Origin: Robiginitomaculum sp.
Lineage (GTDB): Bacteria; Pseudomonadota; Alphaproteobacteria; Caulobacterales; Maricaulaceae
DNA length: 64,000 nucleotides
Direction: 5' to 3'
Assembly (NCBI GenBank): GCA_002733805.1
Contig: NVXG01000030.1
Location: forward strand, 1 to 64,000
Part shown: positions 19,744-29,853 of the stretch, piece by piece
How positions within the stretch are numbered: the stretch's first letter is position 1
Layout of the letters: each line of letters opens with the position of its first letter
Translations under genes and position numbers: made by a program
Notes under the pieces: model-generated
Told to the model about the DNA's origin: nothing
The model's database searches: none
Seen by the model: only the letters and a program-made list of their open reading frames with translations

Positions 19744-20913
19744 ATGGGTTCCAATCTGATGCGTTCGCTAATTTGTACACTATGCCTGCTTTTTCCAGCC
19801 GCCGCCGCAATCGGCCAAGGATTTGAAACCACTGCACCAGTTGCCGTTTTGATGGACGCACAAAGCGGTACGATATTGTTTGAAAAAAATGCGCGCGAAC
19901 CAATTCCACCCGCCTCCATGACCAAGATCATGACGCTTTATATGGTGTTTGAACGCTTGAAATCTGGCGCGTTGACGCTGGATGACGAGTTCACCGTTTC
20001 AGATGATGCTTGGCGGCGCGGCGGGTTTCGCTCCGGCTCGTCAACCATGTGTTTGAACCCGAATGAGCGGGTTCGCGTCGAAGACTTGATCCGGGGTGTG
20101 ATCGTGTTGTCGGGTAATGACGCGGCCATTACACTGGCTGAAAACATCAGCGGCAGCGAGGCCGCCTTTGCCCAAGCCATGACCAAGCGGGCCCACGAAT
20201 TGGGATTGGCATCAGTAAATTTCCTGAACTCGACAGGTTGGCCGGCCGAAGGGCATGTAATCAGCGGACTTGATCTGGCTCGATTGGCCCGAATGAGCGC
20301 ACAGGATTTTCCGGAATACTATGCCTATTACGGTGAAAAAGAATTTGGCTGGTGCAAAGCCGCACCTTCGAACCGGTTTAACCGAAATCCACTTTTGTCT
20401 TTGGTTGCCGGAGCCGATGGCCTAAAAACCGGCCACACAAATGAGGCTGGTTACGGATTGGTTGGTTCAGCGGTTCGTGACGGAAAACGTCGCATTGTCG
20501 TAATCTCTGGCCTACGCAGCAACCGAGATCGCTCGAGGCAGTCCGAACGTTTATTGCGTGCCGCATTTCGGGAATTTGATGTTAAAGAATTATTTGTGCC
20601 GGATGCACCCATTGGGAAAATTGATGTATTTTTGGGTACACAAAAAACAGTATCCGTTGGGGTGAAACAAACCGTTCAGTTCGGTGTTTTCAAACCACAA
20701 ATTAGAGACGTCAAAGCCGAAATTATCTATCAAGGGCCGGTTTCTGCACCGATTGAGCAGGGACAGAAAATTGCGATTTTACGCCTTACTTCGCCAGATA
20801 GACCTCCGGTCGAAATTGATTTATTCGCGTTGGAAAGCGTTGCCAAAAAGGGATTTTTCTCTCGTGTCATCACTGGGTTGGTGCGGTTTATTCAAGGCTC
20901 AGGCAAGGAGTAA
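19744..20913 (+). CDS. D-alanyl-D-alanine carboxypeptidase (penicillin-binding protein 5/6 family)
   Basis: REPIPPASMTKIMTLYMVFE (SxxK), VLSGNDAAITLAE (SGN), DGLKTGHTNEAGY (KTG). Start could be 19744 or 19759. Confidence 0.93.
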   Translation: MGSNLMRSLICTLCLLFPAAAAIGQGFETTAPVAVLMDAQSGTILFEKNAREPIPPASMTKIMTLYMVFERLKSGALTLDDEFTVSDDAWRRGGFRSGSSTMCLNPNERVRVEDLIRGVIVLSGNDAAITLAENISGSEAAFAQAMTKRAHELGLASVNFLNSTGWPAEGHVISGLDLARLARMSAQDFPEYYAYYGEKEFGWCKAAPSNRFNRNPLLSLVAGADGLKTGHTNEAGYGLVGSAVRDGKRRIVVISGLRSNRDRSRQSERLLRAAFREFDVKELFVPDAPIGKIDVFLGTQKTVSVGVKQTVQFGVFKPQIRDVKAEIIYQGPVSAPIEQGQKIAILRLTSPDRPPVEIDLFALESVAKKGFFSRVITGLVRFIQGSGKE

Positions 20914-20919
20914 AGCTCG

Positions 20920-21558
20920 ATGTCGGGCCATTTTATTACCTTTGAAGGCGGAGAGGGGGCCGGCAAGTCAACGCAGATCGCCGCCTTGCACGATTTTTTA
21001 ACTTCGCGCGGAATATCGGTGGTTTGCACCCGCGAGCCGGGCGGTACGCCAAATGCCGAATTATTACGCGATCTGGTGGTGTTGGGCGAAACGGGACGCT
21101 GGTCAGCACTGGAAGAAATGCTGATCATGTATACGGCCCGTTCCGAGCTGGTTCGAACCCTGATCAAACCTGCCTTAAAAGAGGGCCGTTGGGTTTTATC
21201 AGATCGCTTTTTTGATTCAACGACTGTTTATCAAGGATATGCCGGCGGCGTCCCCTTATCTCGGATCCGCAAATTAAACGAAATTGTATTGGGCAATTTT
21301 GGCCCGGACCTGACGTTAATTCTGGATGTCCCAACCAATACTGGCCTGCACAGAGTTGCCAGCCGGGCCGAAACCATATCTCGCTTCGAGAAACAAAAAG
21401 TGACGTTTTACGAACAAGTACGAGACGGGTATTTGCAAATCGCCAAAGAAAATCCAAAGAGGTGCCAAGTCATTGATGGCACGCAATCCCAAATGGACGT
21501 CAGCCAGCAGATCGAACAAATTGTCGTTAAGCATTTTGATGCCGAGTTGGCTCCATGA
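20920..21558 (+). CDS. tmk: thymidylate kinase
   Basis: GHFITFEGGEGAGKSTQIAALHDFL, TREPGGTPNAE, DRFFDSTTVYQG. Confidence 0.96.
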   Translation: MSGHFITFEGGEGAGKSTQIAALHDFLTSRGISVVCTREPGGTPNAELLRDLVVLGETGRWSALEEMLIMYTARSELVRTLIKPALKEGRWVLSDRFFDSTTVYQGYAGGVPLSRIRKLNEIVLGNFGPDLTLILDVPTNTGLHRVASRAETISRFEKQKVTFYEQVRDGYLQIAKENPKRCQVIDGTQSQMDVSQQIEQIVVKHFDAELAP

Positions 21559-22616
21559 CGCAACCGTTCGAAGACTGCCCACCAGACAAGATTGAAAACT
21601 GCCCACACCCCAGAGCTGTCCATCAATTGTTTGGCCACGAAACCGCCGAGCGAGCTTTTTTGAGCGCCATGAATAGAAACCAATTACACCACGCTTGGAT
21701 AATCACCGGGCCAAAGGGGTGCGGCAAAGCCAGTCTGGCTTATCGGGTGGCAAGGCGGTTGTTGGGTGCAGCCTCTGATCCGGATAACGGCGTACTTGGC
21801 GTGCGTGAAGATGATCCGGCTAGCCGCCAGATTGCAGCGGGGAGCAACCCTGATCTGATGGCCATCACCAATGGTTGGAATCAAAAGACAAAAAAATGGC
21901 GCTCTGAAATCAGCATTGAGCAAATACGAAAAATCAGCCATTTTTTTGCCAATCGAGCTGCTGGAAATGGTTGGCGAATTTGTATCATAGATTGCGCCGA
22001 CGACTTGAATCACAACGCGGCAAATGCCCTGTTAAAAACGCTGGAAGAACCGCCAGAACAGGGCCTGTTAATGCTAGTATGTCACCGTCCGGGACGTTTA
22101 CTGCCGACCATCACTTCTCGTTGTCGACACTTGGCACTACGCAATCCAGACACTTCGATTGCCAAAAATGTGGCGATGGATTGCGGCGCCAATGAAGCTG
22201 ATTCCATTTTGGCCGCCAAATTGGCCTATGGCAGTCCAGGGCGCGCGGCCGAAATTGCCAACGGGCAGGGGTTGGAATTGTGGGCTGAAATTACGCAAAC
22301 CTTTGATGGTTTGCCCATATTGGATCAATCAAAAACCCACGGCTTGGCTAACCGGCTGGCCATCAAATCCGCAGAGCAATCTCGAAATCTGTTTCTGGAT
22401 CTGCTGCAATTGCGGTTGGAGCAAGAAATCAAAGCATATGCAAAAAAACAACAAATGTACGGGTTAGATGCATGGTTACAGGTTCAAACCGAAAACCAGA
22501 ATTTACAAAATAGCCTGACCCGGCTAAATCTCGACCCGGCCATGGTCATTGTTCAAATGCTTGGCAATATCCGCAAAGCGGCGGTTTCGATGCAAATTGA
22601 AATGGCATCAAGCTAA
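21555..22616 (+). CDS. holB: DNA polymerase III delta' subunit
   Basis: FGHETAERAFLSAMNRNQLHHAWIITGPKGCGKASLAYRVAR, LKTLEEPPEQ; between tmk and tatD. Confidence 0.92.
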   Translation: MTQPFEDCPPDKIENCPHPRAVHQLFGHETAERAFLSAMNRNQLHHAWIITGPKGCGKASLAYRVARRLLGAASDPDNGVLGVREDDPASRQIAAGSNPDLMAITNGWNQKTKKWRSEISIEQIRKISHFFANRAAGNGWRICIIDCADDLNHNAANALLKTLEEPPEQGLLMLVCHRPGRLLPTITSRCRHLALRNPDTSIAKNVAMDCGANEADSILAAKLAYGSPGRAAEIANGQGLELWAEITQTFDGLPILDQSKTHGLANRLAIKSAEQSRNLFLDLLQLRLEQEIKAYAKKQQMYGLDAWLQVQTENQNLQNSLTRLNLDPAMVIVQMLGNIRKAAVSMQIEMASS

Positions 22617-23398
22617 TGTTGGTTGAAACGCACGCCAATTTGCATCATGCGGATTTTGATGACGATATCACCGAGGTTATCAACCGGGCGCGGTTGGCCA
22701 AAATCACCACGATCGTGACTATTTGTTGCCATATGGATGAATTTGCACCGGCATTATCCATCGCCCAATCCGATCCAGATATCTGGTGTACAATTGGGGT
22801 GCATCCGCATCACGCAGCAAAACATCCAGATTTGAGCGTTGCGGAATTGGTTGCAAGCGCGGCACACGACAAAGTCATCGGAATTGGTGAAACCGGGCTG
22901 GATTATCATTACAATTACAGCCCCCGCGCCGATCAAATCAAAAACCTGATGACCCATATTGAAGCGGCGCGCCAAACCAAATTGCCATTGGTATTGCACA
23001 CCCGAGAAGCAGATCAGGACATGGGCGATATCTTGCAACGGGAGTTGGCGCTCCAGCCCTTTCGCTTTGTGTTGCACTCTTATACCTCTGGCGCGGAATT
23101 GGCGCGGATTGGAGCTGAAGCAGGTGGGTATTTCAGCGTAAACGGGATATCGACCTTCAAAAACGCAGCTCCAGTCCGAGATATTATTCGCGATATCATG
23201 CCAGATGACCGCATTATGCTGGAAACTGATTGCCCGTATTTAGCCCCAATTCCACACCGAGGGCGCCGTAATGAACCAGCGTATTTGCCGCTCATCCGCG
23301 ATCATCTGGCCGACATTAAAGGCTGGAGCGCGAACGATACCGATCAACGCACCAATGACGCCTTCTTTCAACTTTTCACCAAAGCGAAACGTCCATGA
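22616..23398 (+). CDS. TatD family metal-dependent hydrolase
   Basis: VETHANLHHADFDDD, IGIGETGLDYHYNYSP, LVLHTREAD, LETDCPYLAPIPHRGRRNEPA. Confidence 0.94.
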   Translation: MLVETHANLHHADFDDDITEVINRARLAKITTIVTICCHMDEFAPALSIAQSDPDIWCTIGVHPHHAAKHPDLSVAELVASAAHDKVIGIGETGLDYHYNYSPRADQIKNLMTHIEAARQTKLPLVLHTREADQDMGDILQRELALQPFRFVLHSYTSGAELARIGAEAGGYFSVNGISTFKNAAPVRDIIRDIMPDDRIMLETDCPYLAPIPHRGRRNEPAYLPLIRDHLADIKGWSANDTDQRTNDAFFQLFTKAKRP

Positions 23399-24225
23399 CA
23401 TCAGCCAGAACCATTGTTCGAATTTTGGGTTGCGGTTCATCAGGCGGTGTGCCTCGCCTTGGAAACCGCTGGGGAAGCTGTGATCCGTCGGAACCCAAAA
23501 ACCGCCGATCCCGGTGCTCAATTTTGGTGGTCAACCAAAATGAACAGGGCGAACAGACCAGCCTGTTAGTTGATACCAGCCCCGATATGCGTGAACAGTT
23601 ACTGGCGGCCGAATGTCGGCATCTGGACGCCGTGCTCTATACCCACGATCACGCTGACCAAACCCACGGCATCGATGATTTGCGGCAAATTTGTTATATG
23701 ATGCGTAAGCGCATCCCGGTTTATTTTGATGATGTTACCCGACACTCGCTGGTCTCGCGGTTTTCTTATGTTTTTGAACAAAGTCCTGAATCAGCCTATC
23801 CGGCGATTTTGGACGCAAGGGAAATGCCGCCGCTGGGTGAAGCATTTGCAGTTTCAGGGGCCGGCGACCCAATCTCAGTCATCCCGTTCTTGCTGGAGCA
23901 TGGACCAACCGTTCAAGCATTGGGGTTTCGCTTTGGCAGTATCGCCTACACGCCGGACGTATCGGATATACCGGCACCGGCCGTTGCTGCGTTGCAGGGG
24001 ATAGATACTTGGATTATTGATGCTTTACGTCCGGACCCACACCCAACCCATTTCCATCTCGATTTAACTCTGGAATGGATTGCAAAAATAAAACCCAGAC
24101 GCGCAATTCTGACTAATATGCACATCAGCATGGATTATAAGACGTTGCGAAACAGCCTGCCGGATCACGTGATCCCGGCCTATGACGGCATGGAAATCAT
24201 CATGGAAACCACGAGCAAAGCCTAA
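23395..24225 (+). CDS. MBL-fold metallohydrolase (PhnP-like)
   Basis: ILGCGSSGGVPRLGNRWGSCDPSEPKNRRSRCSILV, YTHDHADQTHGIDDLR. Confidence 0.92.
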   Translation: MTSARTIVRILGCGSSGGVPRLGNRWGSCDPSEPKNRRSRCSILVVNQNEQGEQTSLLVDTSPDMREQLLAAECRHLDAVLYTHDHADQTHGIDDLRQICYMMRKRIPVYFDDVTRHSLVSRFSYVFEQSPESAYPAILDAREMPPLGEAFAVSGAGDPISVIPFLLEHGPTVQALGFRFGSIAYTPDVSDIPAPAVAALQGIDTWIIDALRPDPHPTHFHLDLTLEWIAKIKPRRAILTNMHISMDYKTLRNSLPDHVIPAYDGMEIIMETTSKA

Positions 24226-25358
24226 CGATACTGGCGAATATGTAGCCTTTCAAAGACCCGCTTGGCCAAGTGCGCGATCCGCATAGGTGGCAACATGAGT
24301 GATCTTTCACCTTTTCGGTAGACGAGAGCACCTTTGTTTTCACTATCAATGATACAAATCAACTCGGTTTCAAACTCCTCACCCGGTTGACGGCCATCCA
24401 GTTCTGCCAACAAGTTGGTGGCCGCAGCTTTTGCCTGTAATTCGGCCATATGGGCCTGTTTTGGCATCCAACCGGGACCCGGAAACGACCCGGCATCTCC
24501 AGCCACATAGGTCATGGGCCAATTTGTGCCATCTACTTGGCAATTGGCACCAGCTTTGATCATGCCACCATCCGAAAGAGGCAATCCGGATTTTGGAAAC
24601 CAGCTATTGCCGGTCATACCCGGCATGAACAAAATCATATCGGCATCAAACTTCTTGGTTTCTGTTTCAACACCCTTAGTTGAAAATTTGACAATTTTCT
24701 CTCCAATAAAAGATATAATATCTTGTTTTTTCATGCGGTTAAGTAGTTTTTCTACAGCAAGTTCACCTAAGCGAATTCCGGGTTTTGGGGCTGGAGAAAA
24801 GAAGGTCAGTTTGAATTTGTCGCGCCGACCTTGGCTACGCAATAACTGATCTGTCCCGAATAAAAACTCGAATACCGGACCACCACGCATTGCAGCAGGT
24901 TCTTTTGGATTTCCCGAAAAACCAAAGGCGAGGGTGCCGCCGTCCATATTTTTCAACCTATCCCGAAATTCCTCACCACATTTAATACCCTCACAGGGCG
25001 TGATTACATTTTCAATTCCCGGAATTTTTTTGATAAACCGACCGCCACAGGCAATAATAAGCCCGTCATTGGAGAATGAACCAGCGTCCGTTTCAACCAT
25101 GCGGCCATTTTGCGAAACATTCAGAACTTTGGCCTGAATATATGAGATATTGGTCCGGGCAAAAAACCTATCCAGCGGAATGACCAGATCAGATGCTTTG
25201 CGCTTTCCAGATGCCATCCAGATCAAACTGGGCAGATACACAAATTCTGGTTTTGGCGCGATCAGACTGATCCGAACCGACTTATCCAGCTTTCGAAGTT
25301 GTCGAGCCGCAGCCAGACCGGCAAATCCGGAACCCAAAATTGTGATGTGTTTACTCAT
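24222..25358 (-). CDS. FAD/NAD(P)-dependent oxidoreductase, sulfide:quinone oxidoreductase-like
   Basis: ITILGSGFAGLAAARQLRKL Rossmann motif; YVAGDAGSFPGPGWMPKQAHMAE; start MSKH at 25358. Confidence 0.82.
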   Translation of the reverse strand: MSKHITILGSGFAGLAAARQLRKLDKSVRISLIAPKPEFVYLPSLIWMASGKRKASDLVIPLDRFFARTNISYIQAKVLNVSQNGRMVETDAGSFSNDGLIIACGGRFIKKIPGIENVITPCEGIKCGEEFRDRLKNMDGGTLAFGFSGNPKEPAAMRGGPVFEFLFGTDQLLRSQGRRDKFKLTFFSPAPKPGIRLGELAVEKLLNRMKKQDIISFIGEKIVKFSTKGVETETKKFDADMILFMPGMTGNSWFPKSGLPLSDGGMIKAGANCQVDGTNWPMTYVAGDAGSFPGPGWMPKQAHMAELQAKAAATNLLAELDGRQPGEEFETELICIIDSENKGALVYRKGERSLMLPPMRIAHLAKRVFERLHIRQYR

Positions 25359-25576
25359 AATTGCAGCCTGTGTATTCGAACCAGAATGTGGTTTATGTCT
25401 GGTGCAGAGCTTTGCAACCGTCAAGAGCACCAGAATCAAATTTTCCGTGTAGTCAAGGTTGACATAGGACAGGATTTTGTAATTTACATCAATTATCGGT
25501 TATAAACTTTTATTATATAACGAAATAACTATTAGAAATTCTATAGTAAGACTTCAATACAACCGATATAACAACA

Positions 25577-25592
25577 CATAATATATATTATG
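25577..25592. repeat. Perfect 16-bp AT-rich palindrome
   Basis: CATAATATATATTATG in the AT-rich gap between divergent genes. Confidence 0.7.
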
Positions 25593-25692
25593 CGCGTTAT
25601 TATTGACGTGACAAAATGCTTCACCCCAATTGCACCACGGCTCTGTGCCCTTTATCAAAATTGGCTAGTTTTATTTTTGACAGGAAAATCTC

Positions 25693-26124
25693 ATGGTAAA
25701 ATGGGATGAAAAATCGATCGCGCATGTGTACCAAGGCATGCGAGACCATTCCCTGCCCTATGCCGAATGGTCCCATCAAGCCCACATCTCAACTGGGTTG
25801 GCATTTTTGGATGAATTTGGCCTGGAACAAGCCGAGATTCTGATGCCTAAGGCTATTTGGACGTATAATGCATCACTCGGAAACGAAAACAGCGATACGG
25901 AGGGCTATCACCACACGATTACCCTGCTTTATTTGCGGGTGCTCGATACGTTGCGAAACAAGTGCGGCTCAACAGACCTGCAAAGCTTGGTCCGCGCCGC
26001 CCTGCAGAGTGAAATTGCTGATAAATCATGGCCTCTGACCCACTATTCCAAAGAATTGCTTTTTAGCGTGAAGGCACGCAAAAACTGGGTGGAGCCTGAC
26101 TTGAAGCCATTGCCCACATCATAA
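25693..26124 (+). CDS. conserved hypothetical protein (143 aa)
   Basis: Complete ORF MVKWDEKSIAHVYQGMRDHSLPYAEWSHQAHISTGLAFL...; no overlapping better ORF. Confidence 0.7.
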   Translation: MVKWDEKSIAHVYQGMRDHSLPYAEWSHQAHISTGLAFLDEFGLEQAEILMPKAIWTYNASLGNENSDTEGYHHTITLLYLRVLDTLRNKCGSTDLQSLVRAALQSEIADKSWPLTHYSKELLFSVKARKNWVEPDLKPLPTS

Positions 26125-26143
26125 ACATTTTGGAATAACCTTA

Positions 26144-27364
26144 TTATTTCAACAGCAAAATGGCTCGAAAATCATTGACGTTTGTACCCGTTGGGCCGGT
26201 GTGAATGCTGGTGCCCAATTTCTTGAAGAATCCACCAGAATCGCATGCGCTCACGGCGCGCGCCAAGTCTTGCGATCTGTTACGGGTTTTCTCGCTGGCG
26301 AACCAGGCACCAGCCTCTCCATCCGATCCGTCACAGCCATCGGTATCTATTGCCAAGGCAGCGATTTGCATCTTATTGGGTGCCGACCTAGCCAAATGAG
26401 CCAGAAAATGCCGGTTGGGGCCGCCTTGCCCAGCGCCGCTCACTTCTACATTGGCCTCCCCGCCAGACAGCAACAATATGGGTGATTGGCCATTTAACAG
26501 AGTGACCCTCTGCAAATGAACGCGCGCCAATGCCTCAGCATTTCCCTCCAATGCATCGCCCAAGTTAAGCACGCGCAGACCTTGCGCTTTTGCCCAGCCC
26601 TCTGCTGCTTGTAACGCAGTTGCGCCGCTACCAATCAAACGGGTATCCACCTGCGGATGAATATTGTTCTGTATTGAAACAGACAAAATACCCTTTCGGA
26701 TATGCTTTGATATTTTAATCCCAGCCCGATCCAATATCGCCAGACATCCCTTTGCATCAGGTCGGTTGGGTGCAAATGGCCCTGATGCCACTAGGTTCGG
26801 ATCGTTCCCGGGTACATCCGAGAGAACCAATGCCTGGATTGGCTGTTTAGCAACAAACCGGGCCAAACTACCGCCCTTTACGCTAGAGAGCACTGCCCGG
26901 ACCTGATTTAACCGGCCAATTGATGTGCCCTTGGCCAGCAATTGCGAAATGATCGATTGTTTTTCGGACAATGAGATGAATGATGCCGGCCCACAACATA
27001 CGCTGGAACCACCGCCGGAAATCAATGCCAAAACTGGGTTATTGCTGCTCTTCAGCATTTCAATGATTTCATTTGTTGCGTCAATCCCATTTTGGTCCGG
27101 CAGCGGATGGGCGGCTGATCGCACCTTGATCCATTGGCAATTGGCTTCATAACCATACGGTACAACCACTATTCCTTGCGCCGCCGACCCTAAAGTTTTT
27201 TCTATCCCCAGCGCCATGTGGGCAGCCGCTTTTCCCATTCCAACAACGGTTAAGGCCTGGCCTTTTAAATCAACAATATGAGGTTGCACCAAGCGTTCAG
27301 GCTTGACGGCTGCCAGTGCCTTTTGCATGAGGGACAACAGGAATTTTTCTGGTTCAATGTTCAT
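26144..27364 (-). CDS. glycerate 2-kinase (MOFRL family)
   Basis: VVGMGKAAAHMALGIEK, LISGGGSSVCCGP, LLSGGEANVEVSGAGQGGPNRHFLAHLA, DTDGCDGSDGEAGAW; start 27364. Confidence 0.9.
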   Translation of the reverse strand: MNIEPEKFLLSLMQKALAAVKPERLVQPHIVDLKGQALTVVGMGKAAAHMALGIEKTLGSAAQGIVVVPYGYEANCQWIKVRSAAHPLPDQNGIDATNEIIEMLKSSNNPVLALISGGGSSVCCGPASFISLSEKQSIISQLLAKGTSIGRLNQVRAVLSSVKGGSLARFVAKQPIQALVLSDVPGNDPNLVASGPFAPNRPDAKGCLAILDRAGIKISKHIRKGILSVSIQNNIHPQVDTRLIGSGATALQAAEGWAKAQGLRVLNLGDALEGNAEALARVHLQRVTLLNGQSPILLLSGGEANVEVSGAGQGGPNRHFLAHLARSAPNKMQIAALAIDTDGCDGSDGEAGAWFASEKTRNRSQDLARAVSACDSGGFFKKLGTSIHTGPTGTNVNDFRAILLLK

Positions 27365-27376
27365 TTGGAGAGTCAA

Positions 27377-28177
27377 ATGCAAACCTCGTCGCAAATCAAC
27401 CAATTGCTGGAGATCATGCACAGCTTGCGAACCCCAAAAACCGGCTGCCCGTGGGATTTGGAGCAGAACTTTGCCAGCATCGCCCCCTACACCATCGAAG
27501 AAGCTTACGAGGTAGCAGACGCAATCGACCGCAAAGATATGGGCGATCTGCGCGATGAACTGGGCGATTTATTATTTCAAGTAGTTTTCCAGGCGCAAAT
27601 TGCCAAGGAAGCCGGGCTTTTTGATTTTGACGATATCGTTCAAGCCATAAGCGACAAGATGATCCGACGACATCCTCATGTCTTTGGAACCCAAAAAATC
27701 GCCGATGCTGATGCCCAGACTGAGGCATGGGAGCAACAAAAGGCCAAGGAGCGTGCCACAAAAGGTGAAAAAAGTCGACTGGATGATATTCCGATCGGGT
27801 TACCCGCTACGTTGCGCGCCTTGAAAATTCAATCCCGGGCAGCCCGATCCGGGTTTGATTGGCCCGACTTGTCACCGGTTTTTGCCAAATTGCAGGAAGA
27901 AGTCTCTGAGCTGCAAGACGCAATCAACACCGAACCTCAAAACATGGATGATATTGAATCGGAATTAGGTGATTTATTGTTTGTTTGCATAAACTTGTCC
28001 ATGAAATTTAAATTGAACCCAGAGCGTGCTTTAAACCAGACCAACCTTAAATTCATTCGACGGTTTCAATATATTGAAACGGCCTTGGCTGCTGATGGCA
28101 AAACCCCTGAAGACGTAACTTTGGATGAAATGGATCGGTTGTGGGATGAAGCCAAATCGAAAGAAACCGTTGATTAA
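27377..28177 (+). CDS. mazG: nucleoside triphosphate pyrophosphohydrolase MazG
   Basis: MHSLRTPKTGCPWDLEQNFASIAPYTIEEAYEVADAI, LRDELGDLLFQVVFQAQ, ESELGDLLFVCINLS. Confidence 0.95.
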   Translation: MQTSSQINQLLEIMHSLRTPKTGCPWDLEQNFASIAPYTIEEAYEVADAIDRKDMGDLRDELGDLLFQVVFQAQIAKEAGLFDFDDIVQAISDKMIRRHPHVFGTQKIADADAQTEAWEQQKAKERATKGEKSRLDDIPIGLPATLRALKIQSRAARSGFDWPDLSPVFAKLQEEVSELQDAINTEPQNMDDIESELGDLLFVCINLSMKFKLNPERALNQTNLKFIRRFQYIETALAADGKTPEDVTLDEMDRLWDEAKSKETVD

Positions 28178-28184
28178 GTCGAGC

Positions 28185-29507
28185 TTACCAGCGGCTATTG
28201 TTCGGTGCGGGCAGCAATTTCGGAAACGCCGATTGAAACCGCCCGACCGCAATCTGGTTTAGTTTCACCACGCAGGCCAGATCGCCAAACTCATCAGGTT
28301 CGCAGCTAAGCACCTGCCCATTTGTATGTAACCAACTCAGGGCCGCGCCTGAATTCGAAGGAACAACCAGTTCTATGGTTTGCTCACGCGTCTGCAAAAT
28401 TCCGGAAACCCGTTCCAATAAAGCATCCAGCCCGACACCGGTCTCGGCTGAAATTAAAACAGGCGGCATGTCCATTTTTTTGGCTTTACCGCGCAAGTAA
28501 TCTAGATCTTCTTCCGATAACAAATCGATTTTGTTCCAGACCTCGAGCATTTTTGGTTCAGAACCGCCCTCTTCTTTTAATTTTTTAAGCACGCTTTCAA
28601 CGTCTTGTTTTTGCTCCAAGGTCTGCGCGCTGGCAATATCTCGAACGTGAAGGATCAAATCGGCTTGGGTTACCTCTTCCAGTGTCGCACGAAAAGCGGC
28701 GATCAATTCCGTCGGCAAATTGGATATAAATCCAACGGTGTCCGATAAGACTGCTTCCTTGTTGTTCTCCAGTATGATCTCGCGAATGGTGGGATCCAGC
28801 GTGGCAAACAACATGTCTTCGACTAGGACATTGGCCTCAGTCAGCTGATTAAACAAAGTTGACTTACCCGCATTGGTATAGCCAACCAGCGCGATCATCG
28901 GGCAATCACGTTTTACTCTGGCCTGACGGTGCAATTGCCGTGTACGGCGCACTTTTTCAAGCAATCGCCCTAAAGAAATTGCCTTCTCGGACAGCGCCCG
29001 ACGATCAGATTCGATTTGCCGCTCGCCCGGCCCGGCCAAAAAACCCTTACCGCCTCGTTGTCGTTCCAAATGGGTCCAAGTTCGAACCAACCTGGATCGT
29101 TCATAAGAGATTCGGGCCAGCTCAACCTGCAAACGCCCTTCTTTGGTTCTAGCTCGTTTGGAAAAAATTTCTAGAATCAGCCCCGTGCGATCTAATACTT
29201 TTACATGCAGCCGTTCCTCAAGGTTTCTCTGCTGCACCGGGGTCAACTGGCCATTAAAAATAAGCAGGTCAGCTTGTTCTGCTTGCAAATTATCCTTGAG
29301 TTGCTCGATAGCACCGCCGCCCAAAAACGTTGCTGGGATAATTTTCTTTATTTTCAAGGTTTGCGCGTGGCTAACAACCAAGTCCAGAGCCAAGGTAAGT
29401 CCCACGGCCTCATTCAGGCCATTTTCAGGGTCAAGCTCACGATTTTCAGAGCGGACAACTGGATGGATAACAATTGCACTTTGAGGTGCTTCATCAACCG
29501 GTATCAA
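28185..29507 (-). CDS. hflX: GTPase HflX
   Basis: [61 protein letters not shown]. Confidence 0.96.
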   Translation of the reverse strand: MIPVDEAPQSAIVIHPVVRSENRELDPENGLNEAVGLTLALDLVVSHAQTLKIKKIIPATFLGGGAIEQLKDNLQAEQADLLIFNGQLTPVQQRNLEERLHVKVLDRTGLILEIFSKRARTKEGRLQVELARISYERSRLVRTWTHLERQRGGKGFLAGPGERQIESDRRALSEKAISLGRLLEKVRRTRQLHRQARVKRDCPMIALVGYTNAGKSTLFNQLTEANVLVEDMLFATLDPTIREIILENNKEAVLSDTVGFISNLPTELIAAFRATLEEVTQADLILHVRDIASAQTLEQKQDVESVLKKLKEEGGSEPKMLEVWNKIDLLSEEDLDYLRGKAKKMDMPPVLISAETGVGLDALLERVSGILQTREQTIELVVPSNSGAALSWLHTNGQVLSCEPDEFGDLACVVKLNQIAVGRFQSAFPKLLPAPNNSRW

Positions 29508-29758
29508 TCTTCGCCTTCTTCTTCTTCAGATGACTCAAACAACGAAACCGGTGCCGAAGGCATAATCGTTGAAATGGCGTGTTTATATACCAATTGAGAA
29601 TGTCCATCGCGGCGAAGTAACATGCAAAAATTATCGAACCAAGTCACAATGCCCTGCAGCTTTACGCCATTTACCAGAAAAATTGTGAGCGGTGTTTTTG
29701 TTTTTCGGACGGTGTTCAAAAAAGTGTCTTGCAAGTTTTGCTTCTTGTCTGCGGGCAT
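29504..29758 (-). CDS. hfq: RNA chaperone Hfq
   Basis: [60 protein letters not shown]; start MPADKKQ at 29758. Confidence 0.97.
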   Translation of the reverse strand: MPADKKQNLQDTFLNTVRKTKTPLTIFLVNGVKLQGIVTWFDNFCMLLRRDGHSQLVYKHAISTIMPSAPVSLFESSEEEEGED

Positions 29759-29853
29759 GAGTTTGCTCCATTTTTGTTTTTTTGAGCGATTCGGTAAATT
29801 CAAGTTTACGCTATTGTTTGACCGTTGGGAACAAATATACGGTCATTTATCAG

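Noticed and set aside
19416-19931. 171-aa antisense ORF across rlpA/dac
   Set aside because: Spans the terminator and two sense genes with recognisable domains; no independent support.
29794-29809. GTAAATTCAAGTTTAC inverted repeat upstream of hfq
   Set aside because: Short, AT-rich and unaccompanied by a promoter-like context or second copy; likely chance.
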